Shown here one piece after another: positions 56,191 to 64,000 of a stretch of 64,000 bases of DNA. Below the pieces are notes generated by a model. It searched no databases. It was not told the origin of the DNA and was given only the letters and a program-made list of their open reading frames with translations. The DNA comes from Hysterangium stoloniferum (taxonomy: Eukaryota; Basidiomycota; Agaricomycetes; Hysterangiales; Hysterangiaceae). Position numbers and translations under genes: made by a program. The stretch covers positions 1 to 64,000 of the forward strand of contig WHVD01000050.1 of the NCBI GenBank assembly GCA_015178975.1, in the 5' to 3' direction. How positions within the stretch are numbered: the stretch's first letter is position 1; every line of letters starts with the position of its first letter.

Positions 56191-58259
56191 CCACACCTCC
56201 CAAGAACAATCAAATCTCACCTTAGAGGCTGTTGAAATTAAAAGAACCAGACAGAATATGATCAGAGTGGCGAACCATGTCTAACATTGTTGGGGCTCAG
56301 TTGGGTTTCAAATTGTTTGTCCTGATTTTTGTACTCCGTAAATCTATCATGCCTGACACTTCAAACTTCAAAGCTATTATATTACAAAGAACAATTCATA
56401 GTGGCTCCCAGTCCATGATTCGATTGTCCCTTAATAAAGCAGCTTTTCTGCTAAGGAAGGAAAACTAGTAGAATCGGGGGAAGTGCTGCGAAGTTTGTTA
56501 TGTAATTGGATAGTGGTTCGTTTTGTTGTTAAGTTGAATGATCATGTTCTTATCCGCAACTTCGTTCCATTTACCTGACATTTACTCACATGCTTACCTA
56601 ACTTAGGTTCTTTAGGGCAGGACTGTTCTCACGTTTCACACTCCGATCGCCTATAAATTTGCACTCAGCGTTTGCTCAAGTATTCTACACACCGATTAAC
56701 ACAGGTAACGTCTGGAGGATGATACTCTTTATTACGAATAGGTGAGTTAACTTTCATGTCTATTCGGTGATGAGTGTCGTTCCTACGACCACCGCTGGCA
56801 CCAGGAGTAGACTCGATGTGTAGCTATGGGCACTCACCCAAGCTACGTATCGCTGACATCAATGCGGATTCTGAGCTTCATTTAAACTTTGCTCGAATTT
56901 GAACTGACTGGTTTTCGTTTAATAGGAGAAACTAGACATGTAGTGTATTGATGATATGGTTTGTTTAACTGATTTATTATTCCTACTCTTTGCATGCCCT
57001 TGTCAGTAAATCGCAAAAATTCCGTATCGTCGTGGGTTTGTATGGATATCTAATGTAGGCTTTTAGTTTTTTTTTTTATGTCGGACCTTGGCTTCGGGTT
57101 TCAGTTGTCAGCTGTGCGTCATCATTTCTTCCATGATCGCGGGCGGCTCGAGGTGCTATTCCCCTCTCATACTGGTGCTTTGTCCGTATTATTGTGAAAG
57201 AATCCCAGTGCTACGTTATGCGCCTTTCCCCATTGGTTTTGACACCGTTTTTCTGTTATTCCCACTTGATTTCGATGGTTCCTGTTTGTGTGATCCCCCA
57301 ACACCCAACTACAGGGGTGTGGGGGGTAACTCTAAAGAAGCACGGACGGTTTTGCATTAAAAAAAAGATGAAAAATCTATAACGTATACCTTGTGAAGAG
57401 AAACAACGCTCTGAACTCAAACCCGCTATGGATTGAGGTGACAGACAGGAATAAAACGAGGTGACATGGGAATTATGAATTAACCGGCAGGTGCTAGTGC
57501 ACCCAGAAACGTAAGCATGCATACATGCATGGGTGGAATGCTCTGTAAGCATTGAACAATTACAGTGATACAACTCATTACTGCTGAGGCACCAGTGGGT
57601 GGACCCTAGAGATGGGTTCGATGTCTAAGGATCGATGTGACTAATCCCGAACTCTCATCGGGACATTATCAGTCAACCTATCTCCCAAGGTGCCTGGTGG
57701 AGTTTTGCCCTATTTTAAGATATCACCGATTTTTTTTGTTTTTTTCCCTCTCCCTTCACCTCACCCTATACAATTAGTTTCTATTAGTAGAGTTTCCAGT
57801 TTTTTCATGGTTATATTATACATGGGTTAGCGTTCAAAACGAAGAAAGGGAAGGAAATTGATCAAACTACGAGCGCTAAGCTCTCATTGCTGTGGACATG
57901 CCTGTACACAAGCCATACTCACATGACGCTGGAGTATGTCTGACAGGCCGAGCGAAAATGGGCCGTCACGGGCCCGTGATTCATCAGCGGTGTACAAATG
58001 TCAATTGGTTCTGTGCAAACTGTTGGGATTTATTGGTATATGTTGCAAGCCGTCAAGGATGCTGGTGTCCTTTTTGTTCTTTGGGTTATATTATATTATC
58101 AGACAATCGGCTAGGTAGGTACTTTACAGTAGCTTAGTCATTGGTTGTATTCTATAAGGGCCTTTTGTCACTGCATGAAAACCCATCACATATTTCCCAC
58201 GAATATTACCGAAGCTGCGTTGTGTCATCGATAAGATCAATGATATTTTTTCCTCATTA
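56191..58259. other. Long stretch without a supported gene
   Basis: Frames at 57088 (90 aa) and 57892 (81 aa) have no family features and no second-copy support. CTATAAATTTG near 56652 looks like a TATA box; in the parallel unit 1 the MFS start lies after such a box, but no MFS first exons remain here. The rest is ordinary intergenic sequence. Confidence 0.35.
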
Positions 58260-58711
58260 CTTCTTCACTACTCCACAGAGTTGGGGGTCAGGGTCCAGTT
58301 TGTTTCCGTGGGATCCATCCGGCTTATCATGGCGGAAGCTTGTTGTGAATGAGATAATTACTACTGTATCAGGGAATTCAAGGGGAGTGATTCTGCTCCT
58401 TTTCCCTGATGAAAGAAACTTCCGAGATGTTGTCAGAGAAGGAAACTCTGCCACTTAAAAAACCAATTGAAGCTGGTGACGCAGCGAACATGTGAAGATA
58501 TAAAAGCACGAAAGAGCGCGTCGTCATGACACGGTCCTTCGAATTTCAACTCCAGGCAGGAATCAGACAAACCACGGGAACCAATTCTTTACCTATTAGG
58601 CTTCCATTTACGACAGAAATACGTATTTGATAACATCTCCTTTCAAGGACTAACTTTAAAATGTTACTAACTTCAACTATTTCTTAGTAGATTGACCATT
58701 TCAGCGAGTTC
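58260..58711 (+). pseudogene. Decayed MFS copy of unit 2, left part
   Basis: Scraps of the MFS gene: WRKLVVNEIITTVSG and LLLFPDERNFRDVV near 58330-58430, where the intact gene has WRKIFLVEGIITIAIG and LFFLPDDPETSRLL, and NISFQGLT near 58640. It is split by the copia element and continues at 63665. The N-terminal exons are missing. A copy without the copia lies inverted at 4690-5395. Confidence 0.75.
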
Positions 58712-58716
58712 CTTCC
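58712..58716. repeat. Target site duplication CTTCC, left copy
   Basis: CTTCC directly before the copia element and again directly after it at 63660-63664. Confidence 0.92.
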
Positions 58717-59003
58717 TAATAGCAACTTTAAGTCTCAGCGATATGCGATTCGCTATATATACGTTACCTAATAGCAACTTTAAGCTACAAATACATATGA
58801 GTTTGTTTGTTTTTGTAAATGATAACACCTAAGTACTTACTCTCAGCGATATGCGATTCGCTGAGAGTTCCACCTTACTATACTACATGTATATAACAAT
58901 ACATTTTAAGAGGAGATTCAAACCGAAGTTAATTATGTCATTTTGAGACATACACTGTCTCATTTTTCCGTTTGCGCATTCTTCAAGGCTCGATTACCTA
59001 ACA
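58717..59003 (-). repeat. Copia 3' LTR
   Basis: 287 bp, identical to 63373-63659. The LTR contains two direct copies of a CCTAATAGCAACTTTAAG string and a perfect 11-bp hairpin (58839-58868). The stop codon of the polyprotein falls in its first six bases. Confidence 0.95.
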
Positions 59004-62000
59004 CTCCTCCTCGAGTCTTGAAGAATTAAGACCTAGACGTTGTGTGTGATAAAGATGTGTGGCTGGGGAAAGTGTTTTTGTCAATATATCCGCAATCATT
59101 TCCTTGGTTGACCGATATATGAGTTGAATAGTGCCGTTTTGGATTAAATGCCGAATAAAATGATATTTAACCTCAATGTGTTTGATCCTTCGCAAGGTAC
59201 ATTGGTTATTCGCGAAAGCTATTGTGCCTTGGTTGTCTTCAAATATTGCCGTCGGTTCTTCGTATACTATGTCGAGTTCTTCCAAAAAATGACGCGTCCA
59301 CATGACTTCCCGAGCCGCTTCCGAAAGTGCTATGTATTCCGCTTCTGTAGACGAAAGTGCTACCGTCGTTTGCTTTTTCGAAGACCATGATATCGGCCCT
59401 GAACCTAGAAATAACACATAACCGCTTGTGGATCGCCGATCCTCGGTGTCACCAGCGAAGTCGGCGTCTGAGTACGCGTGCAAACATAACGCATTTCCTC
59501 CGAGTTTCAGTTCAAAATTTCGGGTTGTGTATAAGTATTGAAGAATGCGTTTCGCTAAGTTCCAATGGGTTTGTGCTGGGTTTGATGAATACTGAGATAA
59601 CTTGTTTACAGAATACGCAATATCAGGTCGCGTTACAATTGCTGTAAACATAAGGCTGCCGATTAGTTCGCGATACGGTAACTTCATAGTATCTTGGCGT
59701 TCTTCATCGGTTTCTGGACGCGTTATTGAAGAAAAATCAATCCCAAGGGGAATGGGAGTGTGCGTGGGTCTTGTATTTTGTACGTTGAATTTCTTCGCTA
59801 TGCTCTCAATATAATCCATTTGCGATAGAAATATTGATTTGGATTCTTCGTCACGTCGTATATTCGTTCCAAGAATCCAATGCGCATCCCCTTCGCTAGA
59901 TATTCCGAATCTTTCGTCGATCGCCTTTTCTAATTCGCGAAGTCGGCTTTCGTCTCCCACACTTGTAGCATCATCCACCCAAAACGCTACAACAGCCCAA
60001 CTTCCGTCTTCCCACGTCTTGAAAAAAACGGCGCTATCGAAGTCGGAACAAATCCATGCGAGTTCGTTGACCATAAAGTTGTACAACGTTTTTCTCCACT
60101 CGTTCCCGCCTTGTTTTGTTCCATACAGCGCCTTCAATAACGGCAGCGCTAAGTGCTCCTTTCCTGGCTGTTCAAACCCTTCTGGTTGCTGTACCCACAC
60201 TCTTTCCTTCATTATCCCGTGGAGATATGCCGATTTAACGTCAAATTGCCGTATCGGCATATTTTTGATCGCGCCCAGAGCCAATAGAATTCGAAAGGAT
60301 TCCCACTTCATTACAGGTGCGTATGTTTCGTTGAAGTGTAATCCAGGAATTTGGCTAAACCCTTTTACGACTATGCGTACCTTCCTTTTTACTAGCTTGC
60401 CATTCTTATAGGATCCACGACACACTGTTCCCGTTTTCAAGATACGCGTTCCTTGCGGCGGCTCTTCTGGGGGACCAAATACCTCGTGATCAATCATATT
60501 CTTCCACTCTTTTTGTCGTGCCTCTTCCCAAGCTTTACCTTCCTCTCCAGGCATTCGCAACGCCTCTTCGATTGTTGGATCTTTTCCCATTGCGGAGTAC
60601 ATTACCGGTTCGTCAGCCGTTTCTAATGTTGCACTACTGATAGTTCCGCGTAGCTTTCCCGACCTCGTTTTGCCTTGTGGATAATCAGGTACGTTGGACA
60701 CCAAACGAGATTCCTTAATTGGTTCGCTGACTTCTGTTTCATCCGTCTGTCTGGGCCGCGGAGGGATACGGATTGTCAGTTTTGGTTGAGAAGGTAGTTG
60801 ACTTAACGTTGTTGGTTGCGAAGGTATGTTCCTATCTCCTATTTTCTTAAATTGACCCTCGTCTTCATAAGGAACCGGAGTCGGCAATATCATAACGTCT
60901 TCATGAAACACAACATCTCGTACTTTTTCAATACGACTCGATCCTGGAAACCACACCAAATATCCTGTCGAATATGGTTCGTACCCAACCATAAATCCTC
61001 GTTTCGAGCGCGAATCCCATTTTTGTCTCCTTTGTTTAGGTACCGCTACACTTACTGGGCTCCCGAATATGCGCAAATGTGATAAATCAGGTTTTTCTCC
61101 AGTAATCATTTCGATCGGAGTATGACCATTGTTTGCGCGTGCAGGGCAACGGTTCCTAAGGTATGCCATTGTTTTTACTGCGACGGACCAGAGAGACTTA
61201 GGCAATTGAGATGTATAGAGCATGGACCTGGATTCATCAATAATCGAATACTTCAATGCATAAAGCATAGAACGCGCTCCCTCCGTTATGGTACATATGT
61301 TTCTTTCCGCAACTCCATTTTGTTGTGGCGTATATGGGACTGATGTGAATAATGACATCCCTTTCGAAGCTAGATAATTCTTGAAGTCGGCATTAATAAA
61401 CTCGGTTCCATTATCCACCATGACGCCTTGAATCTTTGCGTCGAATAATGTTTCGAGACGAGACACATAGGTTCGTATTTTCATTATAGCTTCGAATTTG
61501 CTTGATAGCGTATCCACCCAAATAGCACGTGAGTAATCATCAACGATGATGATAAAATATCGCTTTTTATCGAAACTTAACGTTTCCATAGGTCCCGCAA
61601 GATCCATATGGAGAAGTTCACCTATTTTCGTAGCTCGAGATCGTCCCGATTTAAAAGGCCACTTATGTTGCTTTCCCTCAAGACAAGCGATACAATCTCC
61701 ATCCGATTGGACAACATTTTCGTCAATTGATATTCCTGAAGCGAAACGGCGTGCAAGGTCTTTTACTGCGGAAATATTCAAATGACCTAGGCGTTGATGC
61801 CATGTCATTATATCGCATTTAGATTCCATTGAGTAGGCCATTGGTACGTCCTCTAATCGATCCTGCAATTCTTCGTCTGACGATTTTGTATATTGACATA
61901 TATCAGGCGTCGCGGGGATTATATTCAATTGGAATGGGTAAACATTGCCCCTTTCTTTCGCCTCGATGATAGTACGGCCTGATGGATCAATAACGGTAGA

Positions 62001-63308
62001 GCCATTTTTGTTTATCATAACCCGATAATTGTCCTTGAAGAATTGCGCAGGATTTAAAAGTCGAACCTTTACTTCCGGCGTCCACTCTACATTAGGAATT
62101 TCACCTATAAACTCCGGCCCAAATTGCGATACCTTAAATCGCAATGTTCCAATACCTTGGGCGTAAATATACGCTCCGTTCGCAGTGCGAATTCCTCTTG
62201 GAGTTTTATATGCCAAAAAGTCATGTAAGTCTTGCATATTGGATACGTAATGGCCTGATGCTGCCGAATCTAGGAAGTATTGCTGTTCAGAAATTTCCTT
62301 GCCCATGAAGAAGGTGGGCTCGACCGCGGTAAACATTCCTCGTGCTGATACTGAAGGGGCTGATGTATTTTTAGATGATTCGGGTAATCTTTTATCGGAC
62401 CTGCCCTGATTATCGCCATATTGGGGATTAGGGCGAATTTCTCCTGGACGATGAAAACGACTTCTCCTCTTAGGGCAATCTCTCGCCCAATGGGAAAAAT
62501 CTCCGCATTCGAAACAACCCGTAGACGGAGGGTTATTCGGTCCGCTATATGAACCACGTCCAGGTGGCATACCACGCATTATGCCACCGCGTCCGCGTTG
62601 GCCCCTTCTAAATCGACTTGTACCTCTATGTGGATTTGTACTTTGGGCACGGAATGCCGATCCTTCCGCATAGCCGGGACGAATTTCTTTCCTAATTTCG
62701 ACTTGACGCAATTTATTGACGACCTCTTCAACAGTGTCAATGTCGTAGTCGATGGTCGTGGACATAATATCAAAATCTTCGGGCAAAGTGCTCATAAATA
62801 GGCTGAGATAATCGGCATTCGATATAACATGGCCAGCTTCCAACAGCTTAAGCCTGATCGCATCCATCCGCGATTTATACTCAATAATTCCTGTTCCATC
62901 GTAACGCATTCGGACCAGCTCCGAAAGCAAAGTTGCTCGGCTATTGGCCAAACGCGTTCCGTACGTAGTTTTCAACGTTTCCCATGCACTCTTTGGATCG
63001 TTGTTCACCATTATAGCCACTCTAGGCTCATCTTCGACGCGCAACATTATTTCACTGTAGGCCCTCTTTTTCCGAAGCTCCCAGGCTTCTTCAATCTCAA
63101 GTTCTTCTTTCGTAGGGACTTTTGCATCTGCGCGTACCGGATCCACCAGTTCTCCCGTCACGACCTTCCATTGGTCCAATGACTCGAGTACGGTCTTCAT
63201 ACTCGCACTCCAAGTGAAATAATTATCCTTTTGTAATTTGGGGAAAACCTGGTAAGCACTCCCAGTGCTTATTTCATAATCTTTGATTTTGTCCAGAGTG
63301 CTCATCAT
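58998..63308 (-). CDS. Copia Gag-Pol polyprotein, 1436 aa
   Basis: One uninterrupted frame encodes all functions for particle formation, reverse transcription and integration. Approximate order: Gag capsid-like part 1-230, an RGG-like basic part, zinc knuckle CFECGDFSHWARDC near 263-276, protease active site FLDSAASGHYV near 345, pre-integrase WHQRLGHLNISAVKDL near 502, integrase core near 565-720 with Asp in IVDDYSRAIW, Asp in VMVDNGTEF and Glu in QQNGVAERN, reverse transcriptase near 960-1200 with FWVDDATS at the catalytic site, and RNase H near 1275-1400 with SDADFAGD and SSTEAEYIALSEA. The stop TAG overlaps the start of the 3' LTR (LEEEC then stop). The length fits fungal copia. The start is the first of two adjacent ATGs. 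No change in a key residue was seen. Confidence 0.96.
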   Translation of the reverse strand: MMSTLDKIKDYEISTGSAYQVFPKLQKDNYFTWSASMKTVLESLDQWKVVTGELVDPVRADAKVPTKEELEIEEAWELRKKRAYSEIMLRVEDEPRVAIMVNNDPKSAWETLKTTYGTRLANSRATLLSELVRMRYDGTGIIEYKSRMDAIRLKLLEAGHVISNADYLSLFMSTLPEDFDIMSTTIDYDIDTVEEVVNKLRQVEIRKEIRPGYAEGSAFRAQSTNPHRGTSRFRRGQRGRGGIMRGMPPGRGSYSGPNNPPSTGCFECGDFSHWARDCPKRRSRFHRPGEIRPNPQYGDNQGRSDKRLPESSKNTSAPSVSARGMFTAVEPTFFMGKEISEQQYFLDSAASGHYVSNMQDLHDFLAYKTPRGIRTANGAYIYAQGIGTLRFKVSQFGPEFIGEIPNVEWTPEVKVRLLNPAQFFKDNYRVMINKNGSTVIDPSGRTIIEAKERGNVYPFQLNIIPATPDICQYTKSSDEELQDRLEDVPMAYSMESKCDIMTWHQRLGHLNISAVKDLARRFASGISIDENVVQSDGDCIACLEGKQHKWPFKSGRSRATKIGELLHMDLAGPMETLSFDKKRYFIIIVDDYSRAIWVDTLSSKFEAIMKIRTYVSRLETLFDAKIQGVMVDNGTEFINADFKNYLASKGMSLFTSVPYTPQQNGVAERNICTITEGARSMLYALKYSIIDESRSMLYTSQLPKSLWSVAVKTMAYLRNRCPARANNGHTPIEMITGEKPDLSHLRIFGSPVSVAVPKQRRQKWDSRSKRGFMVGYEPYSTGYLVWFPGSSRIEKVRDVVFHEDVMILPTPVPYEDEGQFKKIGDRNIPSQPTTLSQLPSQPKLTIRIPPRPRQTDETEVSEPIKESRLVSNVPDYPQGKTRSGKLRGTISSATLETADEPVMYSAMGKDPTIEEALRMPGEEGKAWEEARQKEWKNMIDHEVFGPPEEPPQGTRILKTGTVCRGSYKNGKLVKRKVRIVVKGFSQIPGLHFNETYAPVMKWESFRILLALGAIKNMPIRQFDVKSAYLHGIMKERVWVQQPEGFEQPGKEHLALPLLKALYGTKQGGNEWRKTLYNFMVNELAWICSDFDSAVFFKTWEDGSWAVVAFWVDDATSVGDESRLRELEKAIDERFGISSEGDAHWILGTNIRRDEESKSIFLSQMDYIESIAKKFNVQNTRPTHTPIPLGIDFSSITRPETDEERQDTMKLPYRELIGSLMFTAIVTRPDIAYSVNKLSQYSSNPAQTHWNLAKRILQYLYTTRNFELKLGGNALCLHAYSDADFAGDTEDRRSTSGYVLFLGSGPISWSSKKQTTVALSSTEAEYIALSEAAREVMWTRHFLEELDIVYEEPTAIFEDNQGTIAFANNQCTLRRIKHIEVKYHFIRHLIQNGTIQLIYRSTKEMIADILTKTLSPATHLYHTQRLGLNSSRLEEEC

Positions 63309-63360
63309 CGCAAATTCGAACAGGATTTGTTAATTTGAATATAATTAATATATAAGGCCG

Positions 63361-63372
63361 GGGCCCATAACC
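63361..63372 (-). other. Primer binding site of the copia element
   Basis: GGTTATGGGCCC on the minus strand, complementary to the anticodon arm (not the 3' end) of initiator methionine tRNA, as in Drosophila copia, which is primed by a half tRNA. Confidence 0.8.
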
Positions 63373-63659
63373 TAATAGCAACTTTAAGTCTCAGCGATAT
63401 GCGATTCGCTATATATACGTTACCTAATAGCAACTTTAAGCTACAAATACATATGAGTTTGTTTGTTTTTGTAAATGATAACACCTAAGTACTTACTCTC
63501 AGCGATATGCGATTCGCTGAGAGTTCCACCTTACTATACTACATGTATATAACAATACATTTTAAGAGGAGATTCAAACCGAAGTTAATTATGTCATTTT
63601 GAGACATACACTGTCTCATTTTTCCGTTTGCGCATTCTTCAAGGCTCGATTACCTAACA
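63373..63659 (-). repeat. Copia 5' LTR
   Basis: 287 bp, promoter-bearing repeat identical to the 3' LTR. The hairpin is at 63495-63524. Confidence 0.95.
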
Positions 63660-63664
63660 CTTCC

Positions 63665-63990
63665 GCAGCTGGGTAAGTATTACCTCACTCTATACTTATA
63701 CGCATGTCGAAGACCAACTACATACTTTTCTTTATTGCTGCCGTTCAGATGTCGCCAATTTTCATGAGTCATGTCAATTACCAAGAGGTGTTGATTGCAT
63801 TACGTGATATTAGACATGTGGAAAGCAGGGTGAATTCATTTATTACTTTTGATTGATTGCTAAAACAACGCAAACAGATACCATTATATATCCTTTGACT
63901 TTGTAGAGTAGTTTCCTGAGTTCCTTCTCTGCAACGGTCCCAAGTAAGGCGTAAGTATTTTTTTCATTCACAGTTCATTTGTACTGGCTA
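63665..63990 (+). pseudogene. Decayed MFS copy of unit 2, right part
   Basis: It continues the reading cut at 58711 with a scrap near EDQLHTF (63700-63730), then sequence matching the minus strand of 4920-4690. The copy runs to the window end without an open frame. Confidence 0.65.
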
Positions 63991-64000
63991 AGTAGATAAT

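Larger units (their letters stand above)
58717..63659 (-). mobile_element. Complete copia retrotransposon, probably autonomous
   Basis: 4943 bp on the minus strand. LTRs at 63373-63659 (5') and 58717-59003 (3'), both 287 bp and identical by eye, TGTTAGG...GCTATTA. Primer site GGTTATGGGCCC next to the 5' LTR (63361-63372), polypurine tract GAGGAGGAG next to the 3' LTR (about 59004-59012), TSD CTTCC. One open frame of 1436 codons covers gag and pol. Identical LTRs and an open frame mean very recent insertion and possible present activity. Confidence 0.97.

Noticed and set aside
57088-58137. Frames of 60-105 codons at 57088, 57256 and 57892
   Set aside because: No homology, no conserved splice pattern, and no second copy in the duplicated unit.
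59839-60411. Frames of 70-190 codons on the + strand opposite the copia polyprotein, also at 59357, 60816 and 62829
   Set aside because: They are antisense shadows of the intact polyprotein, with no motifs of their own.

Overview
The window reads as a transposon-rich chromosome segment of a filamentous basidiomycete, probably an agaricomycete. The reasons are host genes cut by many 40-60 bp GT-AG introns (11 exons each in the Nramp and MFS genes), an abundance of Ty3/gypsy and Ty1/copia elements and solo LTRs, a two-gene PIF/Harbinger-type element, and a LINE with a C-terminal RNase H. No bacterial-style operon, CRISPR array or rRNA was seen. Species cannot be named from the sequence alone.

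Layout. 0-5.4 kb: LTR remnants, then broken copies of one MFS transporter. 6.5-8.7 kb: an apparently intact Nramp metal transporter. 8.9-16.8 kb: an accessory block with a miniature LTR element whose repeats carry a tRNA-like module, a 5'-truncated LINE with perfect target duplication, three solo LTRs or LTR fragments, a 686-bp foldback element and a decayed Harbinger element. 16.9-18.3 kb: another MFS pseudogene. 18.5-36.8 kb: nested and broken copia and gypsy elements, nearly all strongly CpG-poor. 36.8-56.2 kb: a gene region holding two units of one gene set (ThDP-dependent decarboxylase-like enzyme, MFS transporter, alpha/beta-hydrolase) separated by a foldback element with LTRs nested three deep. 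58.3-64 kb: the second unit's degraded MFS copy, split by a full-length copia element with identical LTRs.

The host genes make a coherent set: an ACS-type MFS permease for an organic anion, an HGGG-type alpha/beta-hydrolase and a two-substrate-type ThDP enzyme, duplicated side by side. In unit 1 the ThDP gene is broken and the MFS gene is intact; in unit 2 the ThDP gene is intact and the MFS gene is broken. Both hydrolase copies are open. Together the two units still keep one good copy of each function. The substrate is not known from sequence; the pathway idea is inference.

Exon structures were read by eye from reading-frame continuity, GT-AG borders and family knowledge. Totals divide evenly into codons for the Nramp (551 aa), MFS (488 aa), ThDP (585 aa) and first hydrolase (382 aa) genes, but no transcript evidence or alignment was available.
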